64,000 bases of DNA, taken from NCBI GenBank assembly GCA_963693285.1, contig OY848917.1:27653745-27717744 (forward strand), given 5' to 3'. Source of the stretch: Xestospongia muta (taxonomy: Eukaryota; Porifera; Demospongiae; Haplosclerida; Petrosiidae). A model generated the notes under the pieces. That model saw only the letters and a list, made by a program, of their open reading frames with translations. It made no database searches and was not told where the DNA came from. Below, one piece after another: positions 40,947-52,499 of this stretch (the stretch's first letter is position 1; every line of letters begins with the position of its first letter). Made by a program: the position numbers and the translations under genes.

Positions 40947-41271
40947 CAGTGGTGGAGCAATAGGTCAGGTTAGTCAGGTTTCAACCTGACCACTTTTTAT
41001 CAGTATCATTCATTGAACTTATACTATAAGTTCAATGGTTATAATGGTTATTGTGAAGTGCTAATGGCTTTGGTGTTTTTTTTTGTACAATTATTGCACT
41101 TGATCACTTAACTAACACTACTTTAAAGTCAGTGTTAATGGGGTTTGATGATTTAAGCATTGGGAGGGTACATGTATGTCCCCCTGGACAATTTCGTTTC
41201 CTTGTCTACACCTCGCATTAAAGGTTGTACCTTATAACCTGACCACTTAAAAATTTGTGGCTCCACCTCTG
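40947..41271. mobile_element. hAT-like MITE, 325 bp
   Basis: Ends cagtggtggagc and ggctccacctctg form imperfect inverted repeats with the CAGnGGTGGA start typical of hAT elements. Unit 1 of the tandem duplication has the empty site (gaacataaattgaaatc at about 39460), confirming insertion after the duplication. Target duplication is not clean. Internal cctgacc/ggtcagg motifs near both ends extend the inverted symmetry. Confidence 0.75.
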
Positions 41272-42028
41272 AGATAAGTTGTAATCATTTATATAATACA
41301 TCATGTAAATACTTGTATGGTTGTGAAGAAATATTTCTTTCTGTCTACTGCTATCTAGTGTGGACAATAAGAAGCCCAAGTCTTTCTTCACTCTCTACAT
41401 ACATGTTATTCTATAGCAGATTATGAAAATTGATAGACAATTAACCGGAGAATATGCCATATCAAATATGTTATTAGTTTTGTGGTTAACTTGACTGAGC
41501 AGAATGACTGACACATTGCTTGCTTGTCTGGACCAAAGGAGTATTGAATGAGTACGATTTTTGGCAGCATCACATACAGACTGAATGAAACCATGGACAT
41601 TGTTGATTCTTGTGTACAAATAGCTCATTGCAAACTTCAGTAATAATAATTTAGTACTTGTATTTTTATTGAAATAGTGAATTCTGTTAGTAACAAATGC
41701 TGTTATATATCTATTCTGCTATAGCTCATTTGAAATATCAAAAAGCTACTAAAAAGGGTCAATGTTTTTTATTATACTAGTAAGACATCTGAAACCATGC
41801 AAGTATCTTAGTTAGTGATTTATAAACCCCAAATTAAGCAACGTAATTAGTCCATGTTAACAAGTGTGTTACAATTACTCATTTCAATATACTTTGATGT
41901 TGCTATTACTATCATGCAATACAATAGAGGGAGGTCAATCAAGTGTTATTATTGAAAGTTGACATAAGCTGTACACACCCTAAATTAATGAATAAATGAA
42001 TATCTAAGTGTTTACAAGTAAAAACTAA

Positions 42029-43108
42029 ATGGCTGATCAAAGCAATACCATATATATCGAACACCTAGAAATCACTGAAGAAGAAAGACTAGTTGATGAG
42101 AAGTTACAGGAAGATGTAGAACAACAGGGACTTGTTACAAAGTTTGTTGCATATCAGGAAGCAACAACTAGTACCCTAAATTCAATTAAAAGAGGCTCTG
42201 AGACTACAGAACATGGTGGGAATATCAATTCTAGTGTAATGGTTTTTACGCATTTGTTGCAACAGCCTCATAAGCTGGCACCTGAAATGCTAGTTGAACT
42301 TTCACCATACCAATCACTGAAACCTGCGCTTCAGAAAGTTACGCTTCAACAATCAACACATCACCAACCAATCCAACAATCACATCAACAACCAGTGGAA
42401 CAATCACCTCAACAACCAGTTGAACTATTACTTCAACCAGTGGAACAATCACGTCAACAACCAGTGGAACAACCACCTCAACAACTGGTCAAATTAACAC
42501 ATCAACAACCAGTGGAACAATCATCTCAACAACTGGTCATACAATCACCTCAACAACCAGTTGCACTATTACCTCAATCAGTGGAACAATCACATCAACA
42601 ACTGGTCAAATTGTCACCTCAACAACCAGTTGAACTATTGCGTCAACAACAGATTGAACAATCACATCAACAACTGATCAAATTATCACAACAACCAGTG
42701 GAACTATTACCTGAACAATCATTGGAACAGTCACCTCAACATCTGATCAATTGTACACCTCAACAACCAATTGAACTCTTGCGTCAACAACAGATTGAAC
42801 TATCACCTCAACAACCAGTCCAACTATCACATCACCAATCTTCCAAGCTTCTACTAAAACAGTCTTACCAACCTACAACTACTAACCAACCTCAAGTTCT
42901 TGGTACTAGTGAAACTTGTTCGCGTCGTAATTCAACAGACTCTATTAACTATTATAGTAATTCAGGACAGGAATCCGGAGATCCTAATCCAATGGAAGTA
43001 GTGGTAACACAGGTCATAAAAATAAGTAATATAATAGATATGAACAGATATTATCATACTAGTCATACCACTACGGAACTATCCTCAAATTATTATGAGC
43101 TACCCTAA
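42029..43108 (+). CDS. Intronless Gln/Pro-repeat protein with shared C-terminal motif
   Basis: 359 residues, no signal peptide or membrane segment. An acidic N-terminus (ITEEERLVDEKLQED) is followed by a QQGLVTKF segment, then from about residue 105 to 280 a degenerate 9-10-residue repeat of the type QQPVEQSPQ / QQPVELL. The last 44 residues start SGDPNPMEVVVTQ and end TTTELSSNYYELP; the 201-residue neighbour at 43724 ends with an equivalent 44-residue block. I recognise no family. The Gln-rich array resembles prion-like or transcription-activation segments in composition only. Array length probably varies between individuals. Confidence 0.7.
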   Translation: MADQSNTIYIEHLEITEEERLVDEKLQEDVEQQGLVTKFVAYQEATTSTLNSIKRGSETTEHGGNINSSVMVFTHLLQQPHKLAPEMLVELSPYQSLKPALQKVTLQQSTHHQPIQQSHQQPVEQSPQQPVELLLQPVEQSRQQPVEQPPQQLVKLTHQQPVEQSSQQLVIQSPQQPVALLPQSVEQSHQQLVKLSPQQPVELLRQQQIEQSHQQLIKLSQQPVELLPEQSLEQSPQHLINCTPQQPIELLRQQQIELSPQQPVQLSHHQSSKLLLKQSYQPTTTNQPQVLGTSETCSRRNSTDSINYYSNSGQESGDPNPMEVVVTQVIKISNIIDMNRYYHTSHTTTELSSNYYELP

Positions 43109-43723
43109 TATAATAACCTTTTAATATCAATTTCTCTTCAGTTAATATTCCATATTGTTTGGTCTCCCTTTGTTAATATATATTGAAATCACATTTCCTT
43201 TCTCTTAACCTTCCTCTTGTAATAACATAAATTGTTTTATTCAATGACTATAATTATCAATTTTTGTGCAACAACAACAACTTATGAATGTTACTACGAC
43301 TGCAAACCAGTGCAATTGAACAAATTGTAATAGCAATATGATGGTCAAGAAAACTGATAACGCACAAACCTATACCCACACACCTAAAAACACAGATATA
43401 CCAACATGTAGACTCACACACATGTACATAATCCAATAGCCAGCCTTTCCTATATACATTTAAGGTTCAAAAAACTTTCAATAACTAACAATATTTGATG
43501 TTATATTTGATATAATAATGTACTCTATTTACATACAAAGCAATTAAAGGAACCATAATAAAAGGGGGCTGACTTGAGACACATAACAATCATATTCAAA
43601 TAAAAAATTTAAATACATGTGTGACAGAGTTGATACAGTAGTTTTCTAAACACGCCCATTTAAAATTACATTTAGAAAGGAATATAAATACAATTTAATA
43701 CGGTCACAATACAACAAAAGACA

Positions 43724-44329
43724 ATGGCCACAAGTAAGAAAAAAGATGACTTGGATAATCAAGCAGAGGGCAATCAGGAAGCAATGCATGTACTATCTGA
43801 TGGGAAGGAAGTGAAACAACAGTCAAAGCCAAGACTAGTGACAAATTTGTTTGATGGACCAGAGAAAGTAACTGGAGATGACAATTTAGTCTATTGTCCA
43901 GCACCAGTTCGTACACATATCACTGACACTATATCAACACCTTCTGTTTATACTATTGAACAAATCTTTACTAAACAAAATGAAAGTAGGAGAGAGAAAG
44001 GATATGAGACTGTCACTGATATTGTACATATTCAAGATAAACATATTGAAAAGCCAAATGAGTTATCTTTGTTTTGTAACACTTTATTCTATCAAGAGGA
44101 GTCACTTGAGTCAAATAGCTCTTATCCACGTAATGCTGTAGTGGATCTAAACACATTACCCGAACTGAACTATCGTACTAAACCTGAGCAAGAGACTGGA
44201 AAGCCTAACCCAATGGAACTGGTCGTGAGGCATTATAATATTGACTATATGATATATATGACAAACAGTTATAATACAGCTTCTACAGAACTATTCTCCA
44301 ATGATTATGAGCCACCAGATCTACTTTAA
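43724..44329 (+). CDS. Intronless paralogue of the Gln/Pro-repeat gene
   Basis: 201 residues, soluble, lacking the Gln-rich array. The start MATSKKKDDLDNQ is preceded by a TATA-like aatataaata about 40 bp upstream. Shared with the upstream gene: an LVTNLF segment near residue 40 (LVTKF in the other) and a C-terminal block TGKPNPMELVVRHY...TELFSNDYEPPDLL that begins exactly 44 residues from the end in both. Same strand, 615 bp apart. No known domain. The middle part (VYTIEQIFTKQNESRREKGY) is unique to this copy. Confidence 0.7.
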   Translation: MATSKKKDDLDNQAEGNQEAMHVLSDGKEVKQQSKPRLVTNLFDGPEKVTGDDNLVYCPAPVRTHITDTISTPSVYTIEQIFTKQNESRREKGYETVTDIVHIQDKHIEKPNELSLFCNTLFYQEESLESNSSYPRNAVVDLNTLPELNYRTKPEQETGKPNPMELVVRHYNIDYMIYMTNSYNTASTELFSNDYEPPDLL

Positions 44330-45670
44330 CAATGTGCTAAATTTGAATCACTTTCATTTAAGGCTTATTGCAATTCAGACATTACTACCCATTCATTCTT
44401 TCAAACCCACTGTTCTAAACTATATTGTGTCATATTATTATAATATATTGTCCCTCGTTTCTCATGTCATATAATTAAAAAAGGTAACAATTGATATGTT
44501 TAATAAAATTTGTTATTATTCAATTGCTTTAAAAGTTATTTATTGCTACGCAATACATCTTGTGACTACCAGAATCTTATCACATGCTCACCATGGAATG
44601 TTTATTTGGTTTATGATGCAATACCTACTACTTATTGCTACTATTATATATACTGTATGTTTATTCATGATTTTGGCAAAAATTGGCCTCTAAGGAATGA
44701 CTCAAAGTGCAAGTAAACAACATGATCCTCCTACTATACCCACATTATAATAACCTCAATTATCTTTTTTATAGAACAGCTTACAGCTACACCTAGAGGG
44801 TAATCTAGTCACACCTTTGTATTGAACCAGGTTACCACTATATATGCATATGTATATATATGTATAAAGCCTTTGTAATTTAATACTCTGGGTCATTCCA
44901 TTATATAACAACTAGTCTATCAGTCAAATCTCTTGTTACTATCCTCCAGATATCGTTTGCTTCGAGACTATAATTTTATAAACTCTCTCTCTATACTTAT
45001 ATGTACTTCACTTAGTGGATCTACTCTTTCTACAAACATTATCAAGAAAGTTACAAAAAATTTAAAATTATTATAGTAAAGTATCTTCGGTACAATTGAT
45101 ATCATCATACCAGGTAATAAAAGTGAACAGAAGGGTAACCTTATAACTAAATTTGTGGGAACAGTCATGAGTTAAAGCTACAACTACAGACAGTGTAACT
45201 AAACACAGCAGCATACTTATAATGTTGCATAATGAAAGAGAACATGTCCTATCACAGTATAACATGAATAAAAAGATGGCATTACTGAGCTAAGTTTAAC
45301 TACATTGCCTCCCTCATCAACCTGAATTATTAAGCTGACAAAGTATTCACAGCATACAACACAGCAAACTATAAATAGCACACTATGCTATTAATAGTAA
45401 CATAAAGTGACAGCACTAGTATATTCAGAAAAGCCAAGTCATCATGAATAGTTGTAATTATACACATATACTTAATTAATTACATTCATCATGTATTGTC
45501 AGTACTATGATGTGATAATGACTGCTCCTTTCCCTTACTTAAGAATTATATTCCTCATCTAACAATCTAAATAGAACAAGCTATTACCACACAGTTCAAT
45601 ATCAACTATTAATATGTGTGCCTGTGCTAAATATTATAACAATATATAATAATATAGTATTGTAATAGTA
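44330..45670. other. Intergenic, no gene supported
   Basis: AT-rich with short chance ORFs. A minus-strand frame at 45265-45071 contains a hydrophobic MLLCLVTLSVVVALTH stretch that could be a signal-peptide exon followed by a donor-like gttacc, but no following exon was found. Confidence 0.4.
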
Positions 45671-45675
45671 CTTAC

Positions 45676-47580
45676 TTTTTGGTGCCATAATTCTTTTTCT
45701 TTTTTTAATTCTGCCCTTTCTTCTTTCTTTTTCCTTTCTGATATAGGTATATCTATGCAATAATATTAATTATTAAGACATATTTATTAATTTAGGTTAA
45801 AATAACAATAATGTGTTACACAAACAAATTGTTATACTTACTTGTGATTGTAATATGAAGTGAGTTAATTAATCACATGTACTTCTAAATCAGTTTCTCT
45901 CTTTCCTCTGTATGCTCTCCAACTTTGACTCTTCATCTCTGACATTTTCTCTTGTATACTATTTGTAACTATCTCTCAACTAACATTTCTCACCATTAAA
46001 GTCTTTCTAGCACACTTTCTCTCTCCATTCAGCTTCTCTCTTTGTCCTAAGTCTTGCAACTTCTTCTATAAACAGAGAGATCAAAAGGAAATCTAGATAA
46101 TTCTAGAATGCTTTTATGTAGTGCAGAGTCAACAGATCAATGGTCACAATTATAATACATCCAAGTACAATAAAAGTACACATTGTATAAATCACACCTG
46201 CCAGGGTCAGGGTCACCACAACATCATACTACATCATACTACATCATACTACATTATACTACATTATACTACATTATACTACATCATGCTACAATATACT
46301 TAGATTAGATTATAATTCTTACTAATAAATGATCTCTAATTGAGCTTGGTCTTTCTAGTTCAAATTGTCTTATATTAAGCATCTGTCCTCTCTACTTTAT
46401 GTCTTTGCAGTTATCCTATATTTTGAATTTCACTTTCTCTTTGGCTACTAATTCCTTCAATATTTGTAACCTAACTCTTACAACATATACATAGTAATAA
46501 TAGAACACATCAAAGAATGTAGCTCTCTTACTAACCTCTCCTATATTTGCTGATATTTTCTTCTTGATAGAAGCATTAAATGGCCACTACATATAAAAGA
46601 GCATAATATAAACAATGCAGAGGTTGTTTTAAATAGTCAGGTGAGAGTGTGCTGTTATTTTGTGAGAGCTGTGTAATGTTGTATTAACTCAAACATGCAC
46701 ATGGAAATGTTACTATGTATTCATGTTATTCACGTGCCCCCGCCTACTCACTCATAAATATTTAATAGTATAACTATTAAATAATATTCATAGATCTTTA
46801 ATTTGTTTTCCCAAACTTGTGTTGTCCTTGCTTCTGCTGTTGTTGTCTTCTCTATTCTCTCTAAAGCAAAAATATATTGTAGTCAGTACTAAGATACTCT
46901 AACACTAACAGACACTATGAGATAGCTTACTGTCTTCACTAGAGTAAGTATGTCTCTTATTAAACAAGTTCTAGTAAAATAGCCTCTTCTCTCTTGTCTT
47001 ATATCTCTACCATATGTTGCCTTAACTGATTAACCACATCCTGGTCTTCTCTATACACAGAGGAGGAATGTGATTGAGTAACTCACAAAGCAACATCATA
47101 CATTTCATATACAGTATACAAAACATGTATATATTTGGATATGTGTAATTAACAATACTAAGTTGAGGTCACAAAGTACTACATTGCCTACAATGTATAA
47201 TTGTATATACTACTTGAAATAGCCCAGATTTGACAAGTGCTAGCCAAAACTAATTTAATTTATAAGTAGTTGTACATTACTTACAATATAATATTGTATA
47301 TTGAAATGACAAAGGTTTAATAAGTTCTAGCCAAATCTAATACTATTTGTAGTTAATGCAAAATAATTACTAGGTGCTTAAATGCTCAATCAGCTTATGG
47401 TATTTGTCAATGTCACTTGCTTTTTCTTCTTGCTTTTTTAGTCTCAAAACTTCTGAGCTTCTTCCTCTAGCTTCTATCCATATCTCTCTATATTGAAACA
47501 ACCATTACATTAAAGAGGCATGAGTAGTCTTACTTCTTTTTCTATTGCTTTTGTTCTCTTATTATAGACATAACACAAAG
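45676..47580 (-). CDS. Possible multi-exon coiled-coil gene, uncertain or decaying
   Basis: A string of short minus-strand segments bounded by plausible AG...GT sites encodes charged, heptad-like sequence: around 47490-47391 (EVLRLKKQEEKASDIDKYHK), 47055-47000 (EDQDVVNQLRQHM), 46862-46800 (ENREDNNSRSKDN), 46070-46020 (EEVARLRTKREAEWRE), 45757-45676 (SERKKKEERAELKKEKELWHQK then gtaagtac). The pattern resembles trichohyalin/cilia-type coiled-coil proteins. I could not join all phases, and some read-through frames stop, so it may be a decaying gene. Limits are approximate. Confidence 0.3.
46223..46292. repeat. 10-bp minisatellite
   Basis: Seven copies of catcatacta / cattatacta in tandem. Confidence 0.9.
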
Positions 47581-48211
47581 TGATCTCATCTTTATACAAA
47601 TACATCACTCCCAGAAGGTGTTGTTGTCTGGAGACAAGACTAAGTTTAGACTACAGTACTTACTTGTCGTTTATCTCATTCTGACTACCTCATTCTTCAT
47701 TAGCTCATCTCTTTTTTTGACAAAACTCAAGTCAGAGCAATTAGGTTATCACTGTTCTTGTAATTTTCATTGTCACTTCAAAATAAACTTTCAAACATAA
47801 AACAATATACTTTATACTATATAATTAATGTAGAGAATGACATGATTTGAATATATTGGTTCATGATAGTTTAGCCATACTTGTTTACTTGTTTTCATTG
47901 TTCTTCACTTGTAGATATCATTTCATCAGGTCTAATAAAGTGTGATAAATAACCTATCAAGATGACAATATCACAAATTTAGGTGCTTAAAAATGTTCTG
48001 ATTTAGCTATTACTCTTATAGTCATGATATTAAAGTTACATGACTAAAACGTGATTATTTCTACAGTCATACATGTACATGTATATCTTTCTTTCATCTT
48101 ATGAGGAGAGAGAGACTTAAGTTAAATCTGTTCAATTATCACATGACAATCATACGATACACATGATGTCTCATTTATAAATCTAATCAATGAGTGAGAG
48201 GCACAATCCAC

Positions 48212-48460
48212 TTAGATCTGTTCCAAGACCAACAAAAAGTTATGCATATTTAACCTTGTTTTAAAAGACTCATCAAATACAAATGATCTTATACACTTAG
48301 GAAGATTATATAGGTTTCTCCACTTATGGGCATACTCACAGGCACAATCTAGCATTGTTTGGAAATCTGCATTAGAATCTGCCAGAAGTATGATATCATC
48401 AAGCATACATGTAAGTTGGTCATTCACACAATACATTGATAAGTCTAGGTTCTAAAGATA
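48212..48460 (-). mobile_element. LINE reverse-transcriptase fragment (minus strand)
   Basis: The frame reads MLDDIILLADSNADFQTML, then CEYAHKWRNLYNLPKC. This matches the Y/F-ADD-I-hLLA-S...LQ..L..C..YA..W.L.FN..K block of non-LTR reverse transcriptases, with the first catalytic position changed to L-D-D. The N-terminal half of the RT is missing on this strand. Confidence 0.65.
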
Positions 48461-48718
48461 TATAACTAAGTCATTAATACAAATTAGCATAAAATAGCAA
48501 AACAAAATAAACCTGTTATAAAATGAAAAACCTAGAAGTGTGTATTTCCATAGAACTCTTGATATGAGGTGCCTGTACCAGTTGAAACGTAGAAGCCTTT
48601 GATGTCATACTCATTGTTTAATGATAATACAACTGCTTGATATTATCTCTGCTTGTGATAAAATGTCCACTAATTTGACCATTATACTTGACCAAGTTTC
48701 CACTCTCTACCTGAAAGA

Positions 48719-48913
48719 AAAGCACCTGGGCCAGACTTAGTATTTGTACCTGGATCCACAGCTGAGATCTCCAATACTCTAGTTCATATTAATTATTTCA
48801 ATACAATAATCCAACTTCAGCATGCACCACCATTTTTAAAAATTATTAATTGTTCTATAGGCGAGGAGAAGAACTTATATGACCCTAGTAATTATAGAGG
48901 TATAAACAAGATC
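48719..48913 (+). mobile_element. LINE reverse-transcriptase N-terminal fragment (plus strand)
   Basis: Opens with KAPGPDLVF, the KApGPDgi motif at the start of LINE reverse transcriptases, and ends LYDPSNYRGINKI, the dP.NYRGIs motif. It lies head-to-head with the minus-strand RT fragment 260 bp away, so the element was inverted internally or two relatives inserted. Confidence 0.65.
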
Positions 48914-49653
48914 TTTAATAACTCTTAATAACTTATTAATTAACAGGGAGGTGGAATCAATTGAGGGCTGGTTTAAAAAAGGCAATTCTGCCTCAGATAG
49001 AAATTCAAGACCAGTAAATTGGCATGAGATACTGTTTGGTAGCTTGGGTGACTCACTGTTATGAGGAGTGTCACAACAAGCATCATTTCATGATGGATGG
49101 AGTGCAGTCACAGGAGAGAATTGGATGGAAAAGGATAGGCAGAAGATAAATGATTAGATGACTCTGACTCTATGTCTAAGGTTAAGCACACAGGCCTTGA
49201 GGACACATTAACAAGTGATTCACAAACCTAAATATGATGGAACCAGTAAGAGGGTCACTCCAATCCAAAGAAGATACTAAAACAACAACTGAGCTGCCAA
49301 GCAAATTCTAGTAGATATATTCCTAATGAAACAATGATAAGTGGGATGACACTGGAGCGAATGATGATGATATTCTGATTCAACATTTTCTGGCAGGGAG
49401 GCCACAAGTCTAAAAGTGCAATGAGATATATCAGAGAGTTAATGGGCCTAGTTCAGCTGCTTATCAACAGCTGGATATCCTGTATGTGTTACAGCTTGAT
49501 GAGAGGAAGAAAGATCATTTGAAGATGACTCATCTGGTTTGGCAAAGTAAGTACTTTTAACCTCGTTCAACATGTGTGATAGGGTCAACACCTTTAGGTG
49601 GTTATTTCTGTTTGAGATACTATTTTACCCATTTTCTGATGACTCTTCTTTCA

Positions 49654-49895
49654 CATTGTAAAAATTGATTGTTGATTTAGCAATTAGTGGGTTATACAAG
49701 TTGCAAATGCAAACTTACTTTTGTCAAAAAAGTAAGCATAACACTGTTTTTATTACTAATCTACTACTAATTATGTAGCTATATAACCATTAATTTCATA
49801 ATATATTAGTAATCAAAATAGTATTATGTTTAATTTCTAATATGCAACCAGCATAATCATATATTAGTTAAATCAATCAATCAATTTTTACAGTG
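49654..49895. mobile_element. cactgta-family MITE, complete copy 2
   Basis: Long inverted ends cattgtaaaaattgattgttg and the complement of cactgtaaaaattgattgattg. Internal sequence matches the copy at 40029 (ttgcaaatgcaaactta, gtattatgttta). Confidence 0.75.
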
Positions 49896-50087
49896 TGAAT
49901 TTTTGCCTTCTTCACTGTGGCATCTTACTAGACTAATACGATTGACAGGGATAAAGAAAGATCACTATATAGCTATGAAAATTAACTGACAGGATGTCTA
50001 GCAGTTCCAACCTAACTAGCTAGTAACTACCCATTAAATAAATGATGAAAGCACAATTAAGTACATTACGCCTCTCCCCTTACAAAA

Positions 50088-50090
<3 letters not shown>

Positions 50091-50163
<73 letters not shown>
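50091..50163. repeat. (TG)n microsatellite
   Basis: About 73 bp of uninterrupted TG followed by a short (TA)n. Confidence 0.97.
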
Positions 50164-50165
<2 letters not shown>

Positions 50166-50739
50166 TATATACATATATATATATATAAATATACATGCAC
50201 CTATATATGAATTACGTACACACTGTTTAGTTGGCATCAATGAAACAGCTCATTGTCAAGCAATCTGCTGAGTTATATGCATCTTTATTGGTATCATGAC
50301 ACTTGAGATGACTGCCAAGTGTTAGGGGTATTTCAGATTGGTCACAGAGCAGATACTGGATCTATTGGTGATGCAGCTGTTTCTGCATTAGGATCTGCTA
50401 AATCTACTGTACATTAAAATCAACAAAAAATTTCAACCTCTGGAAGTCTGGCTGCATCCTCAGAGAATTGTTAGTGTTATTATTTGTTGGTTTTTATTGC
50501 TGTTAATTCATGAACAATATTTCATCTGTTTTTACAAATAAATTTATAACTGAAGTTAGTCTAATGTTATTAATTTCATGAGAAGAAAAAGCCATTAAAT
50601 TAGATGACGGTAATGCAAGTTTCCAAGTATCATTTGGACCTTTCTCCTAGAGAGTTTAGGTATGAGCTAGACTATCTTTCCTGTTGGATTCAACGTTCAC
50701 CGTTGCTGGTAATTATATTCATAGCTCTTAATATGTTCA

Positions 50740-51160
50740 TGGTTAACTTGCTACGCCCCACAAGAGCCTGAAGACAAAATCGTAAGTACATATAATAGGA
50801 GGCCAAGACAAGCTTGGATAGGTCGTGTTGTGGGGCAGCGTCTGCACTGCATCATGACCTCTGAGATGGTTACTAGCATACTCGTAAGAGTATCCGAAAG
50901 GCGGACTAGGATATGGCTGGTAGTCTCCCTTTAAACGTGACGAGGTCTGGTGTATTATTTCAACTTACAATGACTGCTTTGACATCCCGCAGAGCTCGAA
51001 TCCCGTACGGCTGGTTTGAGGTGAGGGCGAAGTTCCAGCCAGGATTACCTCGTCTTCGGACGAGGGTTACCAGGCCACGGTGGCAGTCCTAGCTAGCAAT
51101 AGCAGGGAATCCTGGAGCCTAAGTGGAACCCTCAGTGGGTAAGTGAGGAGGAATCATTTG
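50740..51160. other. GC-rich island of unknown origin
   Basis: About 420 bp clearly richer in G+C and CpG than its surroundings. Includes a perfect 7-bp hairpin with a TTCG loop at 51048-51065 (cctcgtc-ttcg-gacgagg) and a tRNA B-box-like gctcgaatcc near 50993. A 50-codon plus frame (MTALTSRRARIPYGWFEVRA) is open but unrecognised. Likely part of a SINE/LINE or another mobile element. Confidence 0.4.
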
Positions 51161-51837
51161 GGCAACACAACATGTTTTTTAATTTTAAACTACTGGGAAG
51201 GGACTGCTCTTTTTCCACTTGAATTGTGGGCAACAAGATACTACAGCTGCTTTTTCTCTAACCAGAATATAGATTGTGTGCAAATGTCAATAATAAATGT
51301 CATCAAAGGCACCTTCCTATAGCCAATTTCAAACCAGCATTCCACCCTACACTCTCAAAAAATAACTCTTGAGCAAAGCATGTCTTTTGCATGAACTTTG
51401 GCCTGTATTAGTGTACTTACAGTTTGCTCATACCTACTGCAATGTCAACTATGCCTAATTTGAAGCACAGGACTTTTAAACTCTATAACTATTGCCTCAT
51501 TGTTCTGTAGTCAGCATACACTCCTATTGAGTCTGCAGGGGCATTTTGCTGACCACTGTCAACAATTATAGCCAACAAAAGGTTAAATAAATTGGTTATT
51601 TTTTGCAATTTTTTCCAACTTAATGGGATAAGTAGACCTCTGACCATGAAAGTGTTTTTCCTCTTTTAAACAATAAGCAACTTGGCAAGTGTCACATGCT
51701 CTATGAATAGTCAGTATCTGCCAATGTTCTGTCTTTACAGACAACATTGTCCCTAATTTTCATATGTACTAAATGTATAAGTTTACATGTAGTAGCGTAT
51801 AGAGTAACATCTAACATGTACATGTGTAAGCATTAGT

Positions 51838-52195
51838 GTTGTTTTAGTTCAAGATATTGTTTTAGTTTTAGTTAGTTACTTTTGTTCTATAAGAATTTTA
51901 GTTAGTTTTAGTTTAGTGCTTAAATCATTTAGTTTTAGTTAGTTAACTAAATATAAAAACTGTTTTCATTAGTTTTAGTTTTTGGGAATAATTTTAGTTT
52001 TAGTTGTTGTGAGCAATATTTCATTTTTATTTTAGTTGTTTTAGTTAGTTTAGCAGAAATTGTGTTTTTGTTTAGTTTTAGTTAGCTTTATTACAATAGT
52101 GATTATAAGATTTAGTTATTTTTAGTTAGTTAACTAGAAGTCAAAAACCATCAATTAAAACTTGTTTTAATTTTAGTTTTAATTAACTAAAACAA
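51838..52195. repeat. Degenerate TTTTAGTTAG repeat
   Basis: About 360 bp dominated by variants of gttttagttagtta, ending with the inverse form taattaactaaaac. Confidence 0.85.
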
Positions 52196-52499
52196 TGCTA
52201 GTAGGCTTGTGGACACATTTGATAGTCACGATACATAATTTACAATCAAATTTTTGCAGTAACTTTTCTATTATATAATGTGTGTCTGGCATATTCAAAG
52301 GTTTTACTTTCCATTTGTTGTTATTTAAAGTTATAATTGAGCTTGAATATAATTTCTTGGCCGATTGATGGCATTTCATAATTTCACAAATCCTATGGAT
52401 GTTTTTGCCCATTTCCACCTTCCTCAATTTTCAAAAACTGTATTTCTATGTATCTTAATCAAGGGAACAAGAAGACTATGGAATTGTTTATTCTGTTTA

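Larger units (their letters stand above)
39564..41365. repeat. Tandem duplication upstream of SRCR-C, unit 2
   Basis: Same content as unit 1 plus a complete cactgta MITE and a 325-bp hAT-like MITE, which together explain its greater length. No gene is seen. Confidence 0.85.
48914..50640. other. Transposon-derived sequence without intact gene
   Basis: Several short stretches look coding (for example around 49410-49550, VNGPSSAAYQQLDILYVLQLDE, and 50310-50400), but each is cut by stops within 100-150 bp. Contains the MITE at 49654 and the (TG)n tract at 50091. Confidence 0.4.

Noticed and set aside
41395..41628. 77-codon minus ORF (INNVHGFIQSVCDAAKNR)
   Set aside because: No family recognised, no splice partners and isolated; might be a transposon scrap but evidence is insufficient.
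45071..45265. Signal-peptide-like exon (MLLCLVTLSVVVALTH)
   Set aside because: No downstream exon could be joined to it; hydrophobic chance ORFs are common in AT-rich DNA.
50034..50240. Thr/His-repeat ORF
   Set aside because: Translation of the (TG)n microsatellite.
50985..51010. tRNA gene suggested by a B-box-like gctcgaatcc
   Set aside because: No A box at the right distance and no cloverleaf can be formed on either strand.
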